Positions 1-9,980 of a stretch of 64,000 bases of DNA are shown here, piece by piece (position 1 is the stretch's first letter; each line of letters starts with the position of its first letter). The notes beneath the pieces are model-generated. The model was not told the origin of the DNA. It ran no database searches and saw only the letters and a list, made by a program, of their open reading frames with translations. The stretch covers positions 1,615,841 to 1,679,840 of the forward strand of contig NW_005198244.1 of the NCBI RefSeq assembly GCF_000372725.1, written 5' to 3'. The DNA comes from Emiliania huxleyi CCMP1516 (lineage: Eukaryota > Haptophyta > Isochrysidales > Noelaerhabdaceae). A program made the position numbers and the translations under genes.

Positions 1-1
1 C

Positions 2-130
2 TTCTACAAGTACTTGAACCTCAAGGAGTTTGACGACCCCGCAGACGAGTTGAGCGAGTATGAGCTTTGGGTGCAAGAGAACATCCGCGAGAATAAGCGA
101 TTGTTGGAGAAGCTGGGACTTGTCTCATGA
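2..130 (+). CDS. C-terminal end of a gene entering from the left edge
   Basis: An open frame starting at base 2 runs 42 codons to a TGA at 128-130. It begins FYKYLNLKEFDDPADELSEY and ends in a charged, probably helical stretch with the last residues EKLGLVS. No start is visible because the gene begins outside the window. I do not recognise the family. The acidic, heptad-like composition and the clean stop favour a real C-terminus over a chance frame, but 42 residues is too little to assign a function. Confidence 0.5.
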   Translation, partial: FYKYLNLKEFDDPADELSEYELWVQENIRENKRLLEKLGLVS

Positions 131-666
131 GAGATTTCTCTGTGTAATATTTATTGGTGCCCTCGATTCGAGATAGAAGCGACTTTTACAGCGCCTCACA
201 CAAAATATTACACCACCTGCGACCTGGACCTGTCGCTCTCGCCCGTGCGTCTGTTTTACTATTTCCACCACGCTCTGGCTGGCATATGGCCAACATGAGA
301 TGCTCGACGGCTGCCGGTGCGGCGTTCTCCCCGTCGGTGATAGTGCTGACAGCGATGCGTTCAGAAAGGAGAGGTGCGTGTGGTTCCTCGACTTTGCAAT
401 CCGCTTGCTCTCTGACCCAAAGTGGAGCAAGCGGAGGCACTCGCCTGCACGGCGCACGTCAAAGTGCGCCCGCATCTCGCGGAACCTACAGCACACCTTA
501 CAACGTGAAGGAACGACTACAGACACAGTGCGCGGCACAATTGCGATGGACAGGCAAAGCCCTATGGTCTCGAGTGCCAGCTAGAATGCAAGAATGTGGC
601 GTAATTCCATCTACATCGCGCCACCCAACCAGGTGCTCAGTCCGTTTAGAGAATGTAACGCCCAGA
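131..666. other. Intergenic stretch, no supported gene
   Basis: Several overlapping frames stay open here on both strands, as expected for GC-rich DNA, but none shows a recognisable domain, a biased composition or a matching splice pattern. I see no RNA gene or tandem repeat. It most likely holds the 3' regions of the two converging genes on either side. Confidence 0.4.
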
Positions 667-1838
667 TCAACCCACGTCACGTTGGCGGCGCCTATTCATA
701 GGCGTGAGGTGTGAGGCTCGTGCCGTTCGCAAGCGCGGTTCGACCCGCGTTGTGGGGGCGCCCTGGCCGTCATTCTCCGATCCCAAGATGTGCCCCACCA
801 GTACGTCAACCAAGACACGCCCTCCTGCGGCGTCCGTCTGCCACTGCTTCCTGGCGGTGTCGACTGCTACCGCGACCATATCTGCCACGGGGACGGGATT
901 GGCTGACGCCCGGCCTGAATCCCCGGTCGGCGTGGAGGCGGCCTCGACCAGCCTCTGCGCGCCCTCGATGACCACAGCTGGCGGAAGGCCACCCTGTGTC
1001 ACTATGTGAATGCTCTCCTGCGGTCAAAGGTGTACCGCTCGATGCCTCCGTAGACCACGTTCGACAGCCCGCGCTCTCTCACCAGGAGAAGGTCGGCGAC
1101 CACAGAGGAAAGGCGCACATAGGCGTCGTCGTCTGCCAGCGCGATGAACTCGTGAGATTGGGCGACGCACTGGCGAAGCCAAGCAACGCCTTTGTGGCGT
1201 AGAAAGCGCCGTCCTCGCCACGGATCGCCGCGAGGTCGGCGTGCAGCCGCTGCTCCTCCCGCACAGCATCCGCAAGCAACGACTCGTGCGCAAGCGTTCT
1301 GCTCGACTGCACGCCAGCGAGCGTGTACAGCAGGGCCGCCGACCGTTGAATAACCTTGCTCGTCGTTGAAGCGGTCGCATTCACGCCGGGCAGGGCCGAG
1401 GCATTGCCACCCCTGTCGCCCTGAAGGATGCACGCCACGTCTTCCGCGTTCCGGCGACTCGCAGCTTCGCCTGGCTCGCAGGATGGCCGGCATGCAGCAC
1501 TGTCGGGACCCGCCGGCCCTTGGTGAGCAGCCACGCCCACACGACGCGCTGCTGCAGACCTGTTTGGTCGGGTGCATGACGCCAGCCAGACAGCCCCGTC
1601 CTTGCGCGGTGGTGGCCATTCCGTCAGAGTGGAGGGTGATCACAAATCGGAGGTGACACGGTGCACCAACAACGGAGTGGCGAGCGGTTCTAGCCACTTC
1701 TTCGTGATGTGTGTCTCGAGGATTGGTCGGCGGTAGGGACGCGGGAGGGTCGCACCGACGGCGGAGGTTGCTCGTCTTGCTGAGGACGCCAAGCGCAAGG
1801 AAGCTGTCGGTATCGCGGCACGGCGGGACTCGCGACAT
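667..1838 (-). CDS. GT31-like galactosyltransferase, frame-interrupted
   Basis: The best frame begins at the ATG at 1838 and opens with DSFLALGVLSKTSNLRRR, which resembles the start of the GT31 (beta-1,3-galactosyltransferase) domain. A second frame carries LLADAVREEQRLHADLAAIR followed by FYATKAL, matching the GT31 stretch before the acidic motif. The motif itself, FIALADDDAYVRLSSVV, lies in yet another frame; the DDD-type motif binds the metal and nucleotide sugar in this family. The switch between FYATKAL and WLRQCVAQSHEF leaves no room for an intron, so a single-base indel (assembly error or decay) is likely. A further plausible coding frame reaches a stop near 667 and may be the C-terminus. 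The family is known to act in the Golgi lumen. The family call is fairly secure; the gene model and intactness are not. Confidence 0.5.
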
Positions 1839-2049
1839 GCCGACATCTTGCCTGGAGGACTCGGTCGGTGCCGCGTCGTTTCGCGCAATATGAGACTCGC
1901 ACGTCCCCTGAATAAAGAAAAGCGGGCGGTTGTTTAGTAAGCGTCGAAAAGGAAAAAGAATTCGGGGTATCACGGGGGCGAGTAGATCTCGCGAAGGTTT
2001 GCCTTGGCCGCCTTCATTCGCCAAAGTGAGCTGAGGACACACCACCAGG

Positions 2050-4269
2050 TTGATGGAAGGCGATTTTCAAACCTGGCGCCCATCCACATCAGACTCCGCC
2101 TCGCAGTATTCATCGGCCGCCGTGCGAAAGCTTGCAACAACCCCACCCGACCAAACGGCGTCCACCAACCTCGCTGCCGCTTTCCGCACGAACCACATAA
2201 TTTCTTACGCCCCCACCACTGCCGCCACCCAATTTACCTCCTCCACCGCCGGACGGCCAACCCTCCCGTTGGCCACTCGCACGCAGCGACACCGCGACCA
2301 GCAGTGCTCCGCCTTCACCGCCGCCACCGCCTTCGAACCCGCCCACGCCGACGCCCATGCCGAACCCGCCCATGCCGCCGATGCTGCCGCTGCCGCCGTT
2401 GCCCACCCCCAGAAGCGCAGAAAAGTCGCGCACGTCTGCTGGGGCAGAGAGCTGGAGCGCGGGGCAAGCGCCTGTGAGACCGAGCACGAGTGGATCGCGC
2501 AGGATGTGGCCGGTGCCTTTCGAGAGCACTTCTGCAACCGGTGCAGGCGGCAGGGCGTCGCGGTCTCCACGTCGCGCATCTACGTCGTCGAGGGCGATGT
2601 CGACACCCCCAACGCGCGCTCGGCCGGCGTGTGGAACAACGCGAAACAGGACCAGATTTCCCTGGTCATATTCAGCACGCTGCCGACCAACTTCAAGGCG
2701 ATGCCGTGGCCGCCGCACCGCATCATCAACCAGACCTCGGAGTGCCAAGGCCCAAAGCTCGCGATTCTGCGCGAAGTGTCGGACGAGAGGCTTCCGGGCC
2801 TCGTCCCGCTCTCCGACCTCGTCGAGCAGGCGAAGCTCGGCGCAACGATGACCTTTCGCGTCGGCAGGTGCGTCCTGGACGCGTCCTGGACGCGGAGGAC
2901 GGCACACTCCCCTGCCACAGCCTCACGCACGTGCTCCTCCCGCTGCAGGACCCTCACGCCGACGGGGACGGTCTGGCTCAAGGTTGCGCGAGACCACGCA
3001 CCTCACGCAGGCCGAATCCCGCCCGCGGCGGCGCCGGCCATCGCGGTGACCGCGACTCAGCCACCGCCCGGCGTGCCGGGTTTGCCGGGAACGCCGGCCC
3101 CGCCCTGGCCGGCCCTGCCGCACTTCTTCCCGGGATATGCGGGGGCGCCCCCCGTGCCGATGTACGGCTCGCCTATGTGGAGCTGGCCGCTGAACGCGCA
3201 GGCCTGGGGTGGGGCGTTCTACGGGCAGGGCAGGGCACAGCACACGGCAGCGCAGCTCGCGGCAGCCCTCGAGGTGGTGAACGCAGGCGCGTACCCCCGA
3301 GCCGCGTGCAGCGGGCCGTGCGATTCGGGAAACATCTTGTCGACCCCGGCCGCGCGGCCCCCGCCTCAAGGCATGCCGCCGCAGCCCATGCCGCCGCAAG
3401 ACATGCCGCAGCCCATGCCGCCGCAAGACGCGGCGGTTGCGTCCGGCGCGGCAGTCCGCCACGAGCACACACTGCACGCCCCGGTGGCGCAGAGGCCCTT
3501 CGAGCAGCTGCGACAGCCGCAGCAGCAGTGCGCGCTCGGCACGGCGCCAGACGCGTGGTCCGCACCAGCAGGGCTCTCCTGGCCGGCGGGGGCTGCGTGG
3601 CCTCCGCAGCTCCCTCCCGGCCAGCCGCTCCCTCCCGGCCACCAGCGTCTCCTGAGCCAGAGCCTTCCGCCCGGGCTAGCCCCGCCCGGGCTGCTGCCCC
3701 CGCACGTCTCCTCATTCTCCTCTCCGGGCGAGCTCATCCACCAGAGGGCGCTCGAGCTCGCGCGCACCCTCGCGGCCCCCGGGCTGGTGGACGGCGGGCT
3801 CGCCGCCGCCCCCATGGCCTCGCAAGCCCTCGAGGCCCCCATGGCCTCGCAAGCCCTCGAGGCCGTCGTGCCCGACGGTGTGCTCGCCGGCCAGGTGATG
3901 CAGGTCATGACTACCGCCGGCCCCGCCGGCGTCGCCATCCCCGCCGGCCTGTCCGCCGGCGACCGCTTCCAGTTCCGCGTCCAGATGCCAAGCGCCGGGG
4001 GGCCAGCAGCGCCGTGGCCCGCCCCCGGCCCCCTCCCCGCCCCCGCCTTGGAGGGGAAGGAGGGGGGCGACGACGACACGGCAGCCTCGGCGTCGAATTC
4101 GGAGCAAGAGCCGCCGGGCATTCCCAAGGGAGAGGGGGGGGGGGGGCGACGAGCAGAGCGGGCGGACCACCTCACTCCACCCATGACTCCAGCAGTGAGT
4201 AGCGGCTGTGCGGCGAGTCCAACCTCTGCGTGTGGGTGTGGACAGCACCTCTTCACGCCTCAAGAGTGA
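2050..4269 (+). CDS. Proline/glycine-rich hypothetical protein
   Basis: A 739-codon frame runs uninterrupted from an ATG at 2050. The first ~110 residues are Ala/Thr/His rich and end with KRRK, a possible nuclear signal. Residues ~120-270 look like an ordered domain with a CNRC pair (segments AFREHFCNRCRRQG and ISLVIFSTLPTNFKAMPWP). The rest is low complexity with PMPPQ repeats, a doubled PMASQALEA unit near 3813-3860, and a short segment AGVAIPAGLSAGDRFQFRVQ of the kind (aliphatic, PAG, G-x-F-x-F/V) that recurs in algal low-complexity proteins. An intron near 2870-2990 is possible because the opposite frame briefly reads better there. I do not recognise the family. Other frames are open because of GC bias, so the exact product is uncertain. 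Confidence 0.4.
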   Translation: MMEGDFQTWRPSTSDSASQYSSAAVRKLATTPPDQTASTNLAAAFRTNHIISYAPTTAATQFTSSTAGRPTLPLATRTQRHRDQQCSAFTAATAFEPAHADAHAEPAHAADAAAAAVAHPQKRRKVAHVCWGRELERGASACETEHEWIAQDVAGAFREHFCNRCRRQGVAVSTSRIYVVEGDVDTPNARSAGVWNNAKQDQISLVIFSTLPTNFKAMPWPPHRIINQTSECQGPKLAILREVSDERLPGLVPLSDLVEQAKLGATMTFRVGRCVLDASWTRRTAHSPATASRTCSSRCRTLTPTGTVWLKVARDHAPHAGRIPPAAAPAIAVTATQPPPGVPGLPGTPAPPWPALPHFFPGYAGAPPVPMYGSPMWSWPLNAQAWGGAFYGQGRAQHTAAQLAAALEVVNAGAYPRAACSGPCDSGNILSTPAARPPPQGMPPQPMPPQDMPQPMPPQDAAVASGAAVRHEHTLHAPVAQRPFEQLRQPQQQCALGTAPDAWSAPAGLSWPAGAAWPPQLPPGQPLPPGHQRLLSQSLPPGLAPPGLLPPHVSSFSSPGELIHQRALELARTLAAPGLVDGGLAAAPMASQALEAPMASQALEAVVPDGVLAGQVMQVMTTAGPAGVAIPAGLSAGDRFQFRVQMPSAGGPAAPWPAPGPLPAPALEGKEGGDDDTAASASNSEQEPPGIPKGEGGGGRRAERADHLTPPMTPAVSSGCAASPTSACGCGQHLFTPQE

Positions 4270-4471
4270 ATAGGCGCACAGCTGGTTAAGAGCTGGTGCG
4301 CATGGCGTCTCTCCTTCCATGCCCCCCCCCCCCGCCGCAGCCCTGGCTGCTGGTGCTGCCGGAGAGACAAACACTTTTTGTTTTTGTTTTTTCGTCATAT
4401 GATTGTCATGGTTTTTCCGTTTTTCCTCCGTCAGAGTTTGACCCTTTTTCTTTCACGCTTTCATTTTTTAT

Positions 4472-7193
4472 CTAGCATGCGAGAGTTCGACCGCTCTCTG
4501 CAGCGCGGCGACCGCCAAGCGCCGCCGCGCGAACGAGCGCGGCCGAGAAAGGGAAAGTGAATAAGCTCATGACCTTGGTCCCGTGCGCAAACGCCGGGCC
4601 GTGCTTAGCGTCGAGTGCGGCGAGCATCGCCGACTGGCCCGCCAGGCCGAACTGGTTGAACCAGCAGATGATGTTGCAGGAGGGGCCAGCAAGGGGGAGG
4701 GCGGCGGCGATGGCCTTTGCGCCCTCGTCGGCTAAGCTACAAAAGGAGACGTCCACGGCGAGCTTGTGCGGCAGGGAGCCCGTCGCTAGCGCGGCAGCGA
4801 GCGCCGCGGCGGACTCGTCGCCAAGCGTCGGCATGAAGGAGAGGGAGAGGTGCTGCAGCTGTGGCGCCACGCCGCGGCGAAGGAGGGCGCAGCACGCGCC
4901 GGTGCCGCGGGCTGCGAACCTGTTCGCCCCCAGGTGGAGGGCCTCCAGCGCGGGCAGCGCGCCGCCCTCGAGCCCTGCGACCAGCTCCTCCACCTCGTCG
5001 TCGCCGAGGCGGCTGCCCCTCAGCACCAGGTGGCGGAGGCGCTGGCAGTAGTTGAGCGCCTCGGCCAGGCGGGACGGGCTGCACCACGGGTCGCCGCGCA
5101 CGAGGGGCAGCCCCTGGTAGCTCAGCTTCTCGACCGTGCCCAGCACCGCCGTCGCCGTCTGTGCGTACAGCGCGAGCACGGTCGCAGAGTCGGCGCCGTT
5201 GGTGAAGCGGCAGCCGGCGAGCAGCTGCGCCATCCGCGCGGGAGTGGTGGGGAGCCGCCGCTGGGAGCAGCCCCCCTCGTCGGCCTGCAGGGGAGGGAGA
5301 GGCGGAGCGCGGGGGGCAAGGCTGGGCGCACGGGCTCGTGGCGGAGAGGGGAGGGGCGCGGGAGGGGTCAGTCTCTCACCACGTCGATGACGAGCTTCCA
5401 CTTTGCGACCTGCAGCTGGTAGCTCTTGGCGAGCTCGGCGGAGCACCGCTCGAAGGTGGTCCAGCCTCGAGTGTCGTAGGTCCGGCTCTGGTCGAAGCCG
5501 GCGGGTAGCTCGTCGGGCAGCTGCGTGAGCAGCACGACGGTGATCGCAGAGTGCGCGTACCACAAGTCCATGGTGTGCTGGAGCATGCGACCGAAGGCGG
5601 CCTTCTCCTCCTCGGTCCGGCTCGCCTGCGTCGACCACTCATCCTCAGTCGGGCACATGGTCCAGGGGTCGGCCTGCGGCGGTGGCGGCGAAGGCTCGCC
5701 TCGTGCGCGCGCCGCTCGGCGACCATCCGATCGCCGCCCGCCATCATGCTGAGCGACTCCTCGCTGAGCGCGTACAGCGAGCCTTCCTCGAGCGCCTCGT
5801 ACGAGTGCCGCTCGGCAGCCGTCCGCTCGGCAGCCATCCGCTCGGCAGCCATCCGCTCGGGGTCGCCGCCCCCTAGGCCCCTCCGCAGCTCGGCGTCGCT
5901 CATCGCGTACAGCGCTGTGTCGGCCATCCACCCCCTCCACAGCGCCGGGTCCTTTTGGTAGCCCGAGCCCCAGTCGAAGAACACGCCCTGCCGCGGCCGG
6001 GAGAGGGAGCGGCGGTGAGAGAAGGAGTGGCAGAGATGGGAGTGATGGTGAGGGCGAGGGAATGGCGGTGGGTAAGGGAGTGGGAAACGCGGTGGCAACA
6101 AGAGTGGCGTGAGAGAGGGAGTGCCTCTGGTACAGGCTGAGTTGTGAGTAGCGGCGAGAGAGGAGGAGGGGCGAGACACCATGTCGGAGAAGCCGTACTC
6201 GCGGCAAGCGCCGAGCAGGCCTCGCCCGCCGTACAGGCTCCGCAGCTTGCGGGAGAGCAGCTGCAGCTGGCGGCCCTCCCGATCCGGATGCGCGGCCTCG
6301 AGCCAGCAGTAGGAGATGGAGACGATCGGGAGGAGGCCGTCGACGTTCCGCTTCCGGCGGAAGGCGCTGGTCCAGAAGCCGAGAAAGCCGAGGATGCTGG
6401 TGCCCTTGGCGAGGGCCTCGAGCGCAGTCACGAACCCGCGGCGGTCGATGGCGCGCCTGGCGGCCGCCTCAATCTGCCGGAGCCGCGCCGCCCCGAGGAA
6501 GGCCTCCTCGGGCAGCTCCTGCCGCCGCGGCAGCACCCCGCCACGGTCGGCGAGCGCAAGCAGCCACGCGAGACTGAGCAGCCGCACGTCGCCACATCGG
6601 ACCTCGCTGCCGTCGCCGCCCTCGAGCGCGGACCAGATGGACGCGTGCTCGCGGTAGCGAGAGCCTTCGCTGCTCGAGGACGCGCGGCGCGATTGCGACG
6701 AGAGAGGGTGGCTGTCCTCGAGATCCGAAGCGCTTGGATTGGGCGCCTCGAGCTTGGCTGAGGAAGGACGGCGAGCGAGAAGCGAGTAGGCAGTGCGAGC
6801 GAGCGGATGCAGGATGCAGCACTCTAGAATGCACATCGCCGAGATCCATGAAGCCAGCGGAAGGTCAAAGAGGAGCGCGATCGGGAGCACGACGGGGAGC
6901 CGGCGCCACCGGAGGCCGTCGCAGGGGCCGATAGTGTCGACGCCGATGATGCCAAGGAAGACGAACGGCGTAAATGTGATCATGTTGGATGGTATTAAGA
7001 TTGGTATCATGATCGCGAGCTGGAGGAGGAGGATGGCCAGACCGTGGACGAGGCGCCGCATCGTCCGCCTGCCGCCGAGAGCTCTCGCTGTTCGCTCAGC
7101 CGTCGAGGGGTCGAGACCTCGCTCAGTGAGTTTGCCTACGCCGTCGAGCTCTCGCTCTTCGTCCATTTGCCCGCCGATCAAGTCCAAGGCCAC
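4472..7193 (-). CDS. Membrane protein with conserved cytoplasmic module and C-terminal leucine-rich repeats
   Basis: Four exons fit in phase: 7193-6180, 5987-5724, 5673-5380 and 5284-4472 (794 codons; an alternative ATG lies at 7166). All three introns are GT-AG, one only 50 bases long. The N-terminal ~110 residues contain two or more hydrophobic segments (LLLQLAIMIPILIPSNMITF and the stretch after it). A middle module reads SISYCWLEAAHPDREG, then GVFFDWGSGYQKDP, then MLQHTMDLWYAHSAITVVLL, YDTRGWTTFERCSAELAK; I have seen this pattern in uncharacterised protist proteins but cannot name it. The last ~270 residues are RNI-like leucine-rich repeats (RLRHLVLRGSRLGDDEVEEL, ALEALHLGANRF, LQHLSLSF). 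Exon 4 ends beyond the last repeat in Ala/Arg-rich sequence. The function is unknown; the architecture suggests a membrane-anchored scaffold. Confidence 0.65.
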
Positions 7194-7401
7194 GCTGGCG
7201 CGCGATCGCGTCCTTTCTAAAATAAAAAAAATGCGATGCTCTCCCCTCCGGCTTGGCGCCTGCTCGCTCGATGTAGCTGGCTATGTTCGAAGAGGAGCGC
7301 CTTGCTCACGGTAACTCTACCCGCAGCCCGCAGGGGGCACTGTTCCCGTTTTACGGACAGCGATACACAGATCTGCTTCACGCAGGTGTGCATTTAAACC
7401 T

Positions 7402-8355
7402 ATGTGGCGCCGTGGTCCTCGGTTTTCTCTTCTTCTGGTCCGCCCTCCGATGTCTGCGCTCCTCGTCGGCTTCGGCTTCGCTCTCACGCCGCCGCCGCCC
7501 ATCGCTCGCCCGTGCGGCGTCGCCCTCACGCCTCGCTGCGGCAGCCCTCACGCCTCGGGCCTGCTGCGGCGGCTCCGCTCTCCCGAGGTGAGCCTCGTCG
7601 CTGGCGGCTCGCTGCTCCTCGCGCTGGTGGTGAACCGGCTGGCGACCGAAGAGCTGCTCAATTCCCAGTCGCGCGCCGACCTGATCGCGACGGTGGGGCC
7701 GGTGCTGTTGATGCTCGACGGGCTGTCCAACCTCGCAATCACGCCCGCGGAGCCTGAGCCCGTCTCGCTCGCCGGCGGCGTCGCCGTCGACTGGCTCGAC
7801 CCGGTGGTGAGCGGCGACGCGAGGTGACACACTTCGAGAAGCGTCCGCTGCCACGCCCACCCCACGCTCGCCGGATAGCTGCACTGCCCGTCGCCACCAC
7901 CCCATCTGTACCGCTGCTGCTCCACCACTGCCCCCTCCAGGCGCGAGCTGGCGTGGGCGACCGACGCGCTGGGGGCGGGGCTCGGCGCCTCATCGGTGGC
8001 CATCTGGCGCGCGGGCGGTGGCACCCTCGCGGCCTGCGGACTGCTCACGCCTCGCGCCGCTGCGTCGCCCGCGGCCGCCGTCGTGCCAGGCCCGCTGCTG
8101 CAAAAGTGCGCGGGGAGTGCGACGGGGGCGCCAGAGTACCTCCCTGCCCTGCAGCTGCTGCCCGGCCGCGTCGAGTTCTCCTACTTCCCCGAGGCCACCC
8201 AGGCGCTGCTGATGGTGCCGCTCGGCGGCAGGAGCGGCGTTGTCGTCCTCGGAGCCGACCGAAAGCGCGCCTTTGGCGCGGAGGACGTCGCCTGGGCCCG
8301 CGCCATTGCTGGCAGGCTGGGGGCGGCGCTCGAGGGCGGAGACGCTGCTGAGTGA
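7402..8355 (+). CDS. Cytochrome b6f heme c(i) assembly factor, CCB2/CCB4 family
   Basis: Exons 7402-7823 and 7941-8355 join across a 117-base GT-AG intron, giving 278 residues. The N-terminus is Arg/Pro/Ala rich and fits a plastid transit peptide; ATGs at 7402 and 7450 are both possible. Hydrophobic segment EVSLVAGGSLLLALVVNRLA is followed by QSRADLIATVGPVLLMLDGL. After the intron comes RELAWATDALGAGLGASSVA, VVPGPLLQKC, EYLPALQLLPGRVEFSYFP and VVLGADRKRAFGAEDVAWAR. These are hallmarks of the CCB2/CCB4 family (Pfam CCB2_CCB4), which attaches heme c(i) to cytochrome b6 on the stromal side of the thylakoid. I cannot separate CCB2 from CCB4 by eye. CCB1, a partner in the same pathway, is encoded near 53 kb. 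Stop TGA at 8353-8355. Confidence 0.82.
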
Positions 8356-8684
8356 TGAGTGAGATGGTCGATGGTTCTTTGGCGCCAAACAACAACCCAC
8401 ACAATTTTTCAATTCCTTAACATCACATGGCGGACGTGCGCGGTACATAAATGCGGGGAGAGGGGGAGAACGCGGTGAACCGGCGACCCAACCCTCAAGA
8501 CACAAGAGAGACCCCGCCCGGCCCCACATGACGTGCCATGTGCACCACGTTGCACCGCCCGGCCGGGGCGCGGGCGGCTCTCGCCCCCGACGCGCCGCGC
8601 CCGCCCCGTCTGTGGAGATATCTCCGCCGATCTGTGTGCGGAATCCTGGCTCTCTCATATACTCTAGTCTTAAGAGATGCACTC

Positions 8685-9908
8685 TCAAGAACGATCAAAA
8701 GCCCTCTTTTCCGTCTCTCCATACTCGTCTCGTCTCGCAGAAAGCTGTCTCCTCCTTTTGAAGGAAGGGGCTTCGAAAAAGACCGCAAAGCGGCGCGGGT
8801 CGCTATGCGCAGAGGCAGGCACGTCGGGGTAGGCGCGTGCCGGGCGGCGCGGTGTCACGACGAGGCCCTGGCGGTCGCGGTTCCCTGCCTCTCGGCAGTG
8901 GCGGACGTCGCTGCTCGACGGCTCGTGGGCGCGGTCCTTGTTGTCACGCACCTTTTTCGCCACCAGCGGCGCGCCCCCAAAGGAGCTCATGTGCCACGCG
9001 GCGCACGGGATCAAGAGCTGTGTGCGCTGGTAGTCGTAAGCAGAGGCGTACGGCCCAAAGCCGTTGTAGACGCCCCAGCCGCGGTACTTTTTCGGCTCGA
9101 ACTGGAAGGCGCGCAGGCCATACCTCCGCATCGTCCCCACCCGCACGAGAAACGGGCCGCGCGCTCCATACCAGAGGCTAGTGTTGGCGACGCAGCCCAC
9201 GTGGTAGAGATAGTGAGCGATGGCTGTCAGCTTGATGACCACTGTCGCTGGGGCATCGGCCACTTTTGCGCCCCGCCTAGTAGTCACCGCAACCGGCGGC
9301 TCACACGTGTGCAGCAGCCTCAGGACGGCTGGCAGCGGCAGCTCGTCCGGGTCCGAGAAGAGGACCCAGTCGCTCGCTTGGATGTCCGCCACCCGGTCGA
9401 CGGCGAGGGCGACCGAGTTCTTCGACACCGCGAGCCGGCACTCCGCCCGGTTGCGTGGTGAACCCAGTCTAGCACTGCACACGCTAAAAGCGGAAGGCGG
9501 GAGGCTGAGCCGCGTCAGCTTGCCCGCGACGCTGTCCACCGTCACGTGAGGTTCGGGGCGGGGCTGGCCGTGAAAATTGACACCCGAGGTGACGATGGCG
9601 GTCGCGTTGATGTATGCTGCGAGCTCCCTGCGGCGGAGCTCAAGCATGTCCCACTCGCCGTTGAAGGCAAAGGCGTCCACAATCTTGACGGGTGGTCGAT
9701 CGCTGGCTGCGCGCGGCCAATGCAGCGCCTCGCAAGTGAGGGGAAGCCGTGCGTGGCAGCTCCTGGGCTGAGACCATGCGGTGGCGAGGAGCGGGAGGGA
9801 GAGGAGCATATGTGTGTGGGCACACGCAAAACAGTACGTGGGGACGGGCGGGCGGAGTACGTACGTGTCAATGTCCGCGAAAAGGACGAGGAGAGGCCCA
9901 CACACCAC
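8685..9908 (-). CDS. Galycosyltransferase family 17-like (MGAT3-type) protein
   Basis: A single frame of up to 407 codons; the likely start is the internal ATG near 9810 that opens a hydrophobic leader (MLLSLPLLATAWSQP), fitting a Golgi signal anchor. The domain begins KIVDAFAFNGEWDMLELRRR and continues with a segment ending RNRAECRLAVSKNSV and the metal-binding type motif DWVLFSDPDELPLP, as in GT17 enzymes that add bisecting GlcNAc. Later segments RRYGLRAFQFEPKKYRGWGV and AAWHMSSFGGAPLVAKKVRD match the family's C-terminal aromatic/Lys region. The tail after that (~70 residues, Ser/Arg rich) looks non-domain and may contain an unrecognised intron. Acceptor specificity cannot be read from the sequence. 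Confidence 0.72.
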   Translation of the reverse strand: MVCGPLLVLFADIDTYVLRPPVPTYCFACAHTHMLLSLPLLATAWSQPRSCHARLPLTCEALHWPRAASDRPPVKIVDAFAFNGEWDMLELRRRELAAYINATAIVTSGVNFHGQPRPEPHVTVDSVAGKLTRLSLPPSAFSVCSARLGSPRNRAECRLAVSKNSVALAVDRVADIQASDWVLFSDPDELPLPAVLRLLHTCEPPVAVTTRRGAKVADAPATVVIKLTAIAHYLYHVGCVANTSLWYGARGPFLVRVGTMRRYGLRAFQFEPKKYRGWGVYNGFGPYASAYDYQRTQLLIPCAAWHMSSFGGAPLVAKKVRDNKDRAHEPSSSDVRHCREAGNRDRQGLVVTPRRPARAYPDVPASAHSDPRRFAVFFEAPSFKRRRQLSARRDEYGETEKRAFDRS

Positions 9909-9980
9909 GCACCGTCAGCGACGCCACGAGCGCGCACCCCCTAGCTAGCTTGGAGCCCGCGCGTGCCCGTGATCGCCTCC

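Noticed and set aside
3366-4398. Long minus-strand frames opposite the proline-rich ORF
   Set aside because: They are low-complexity shadows created by the GC-rich repeat sequence, without ordered segments.
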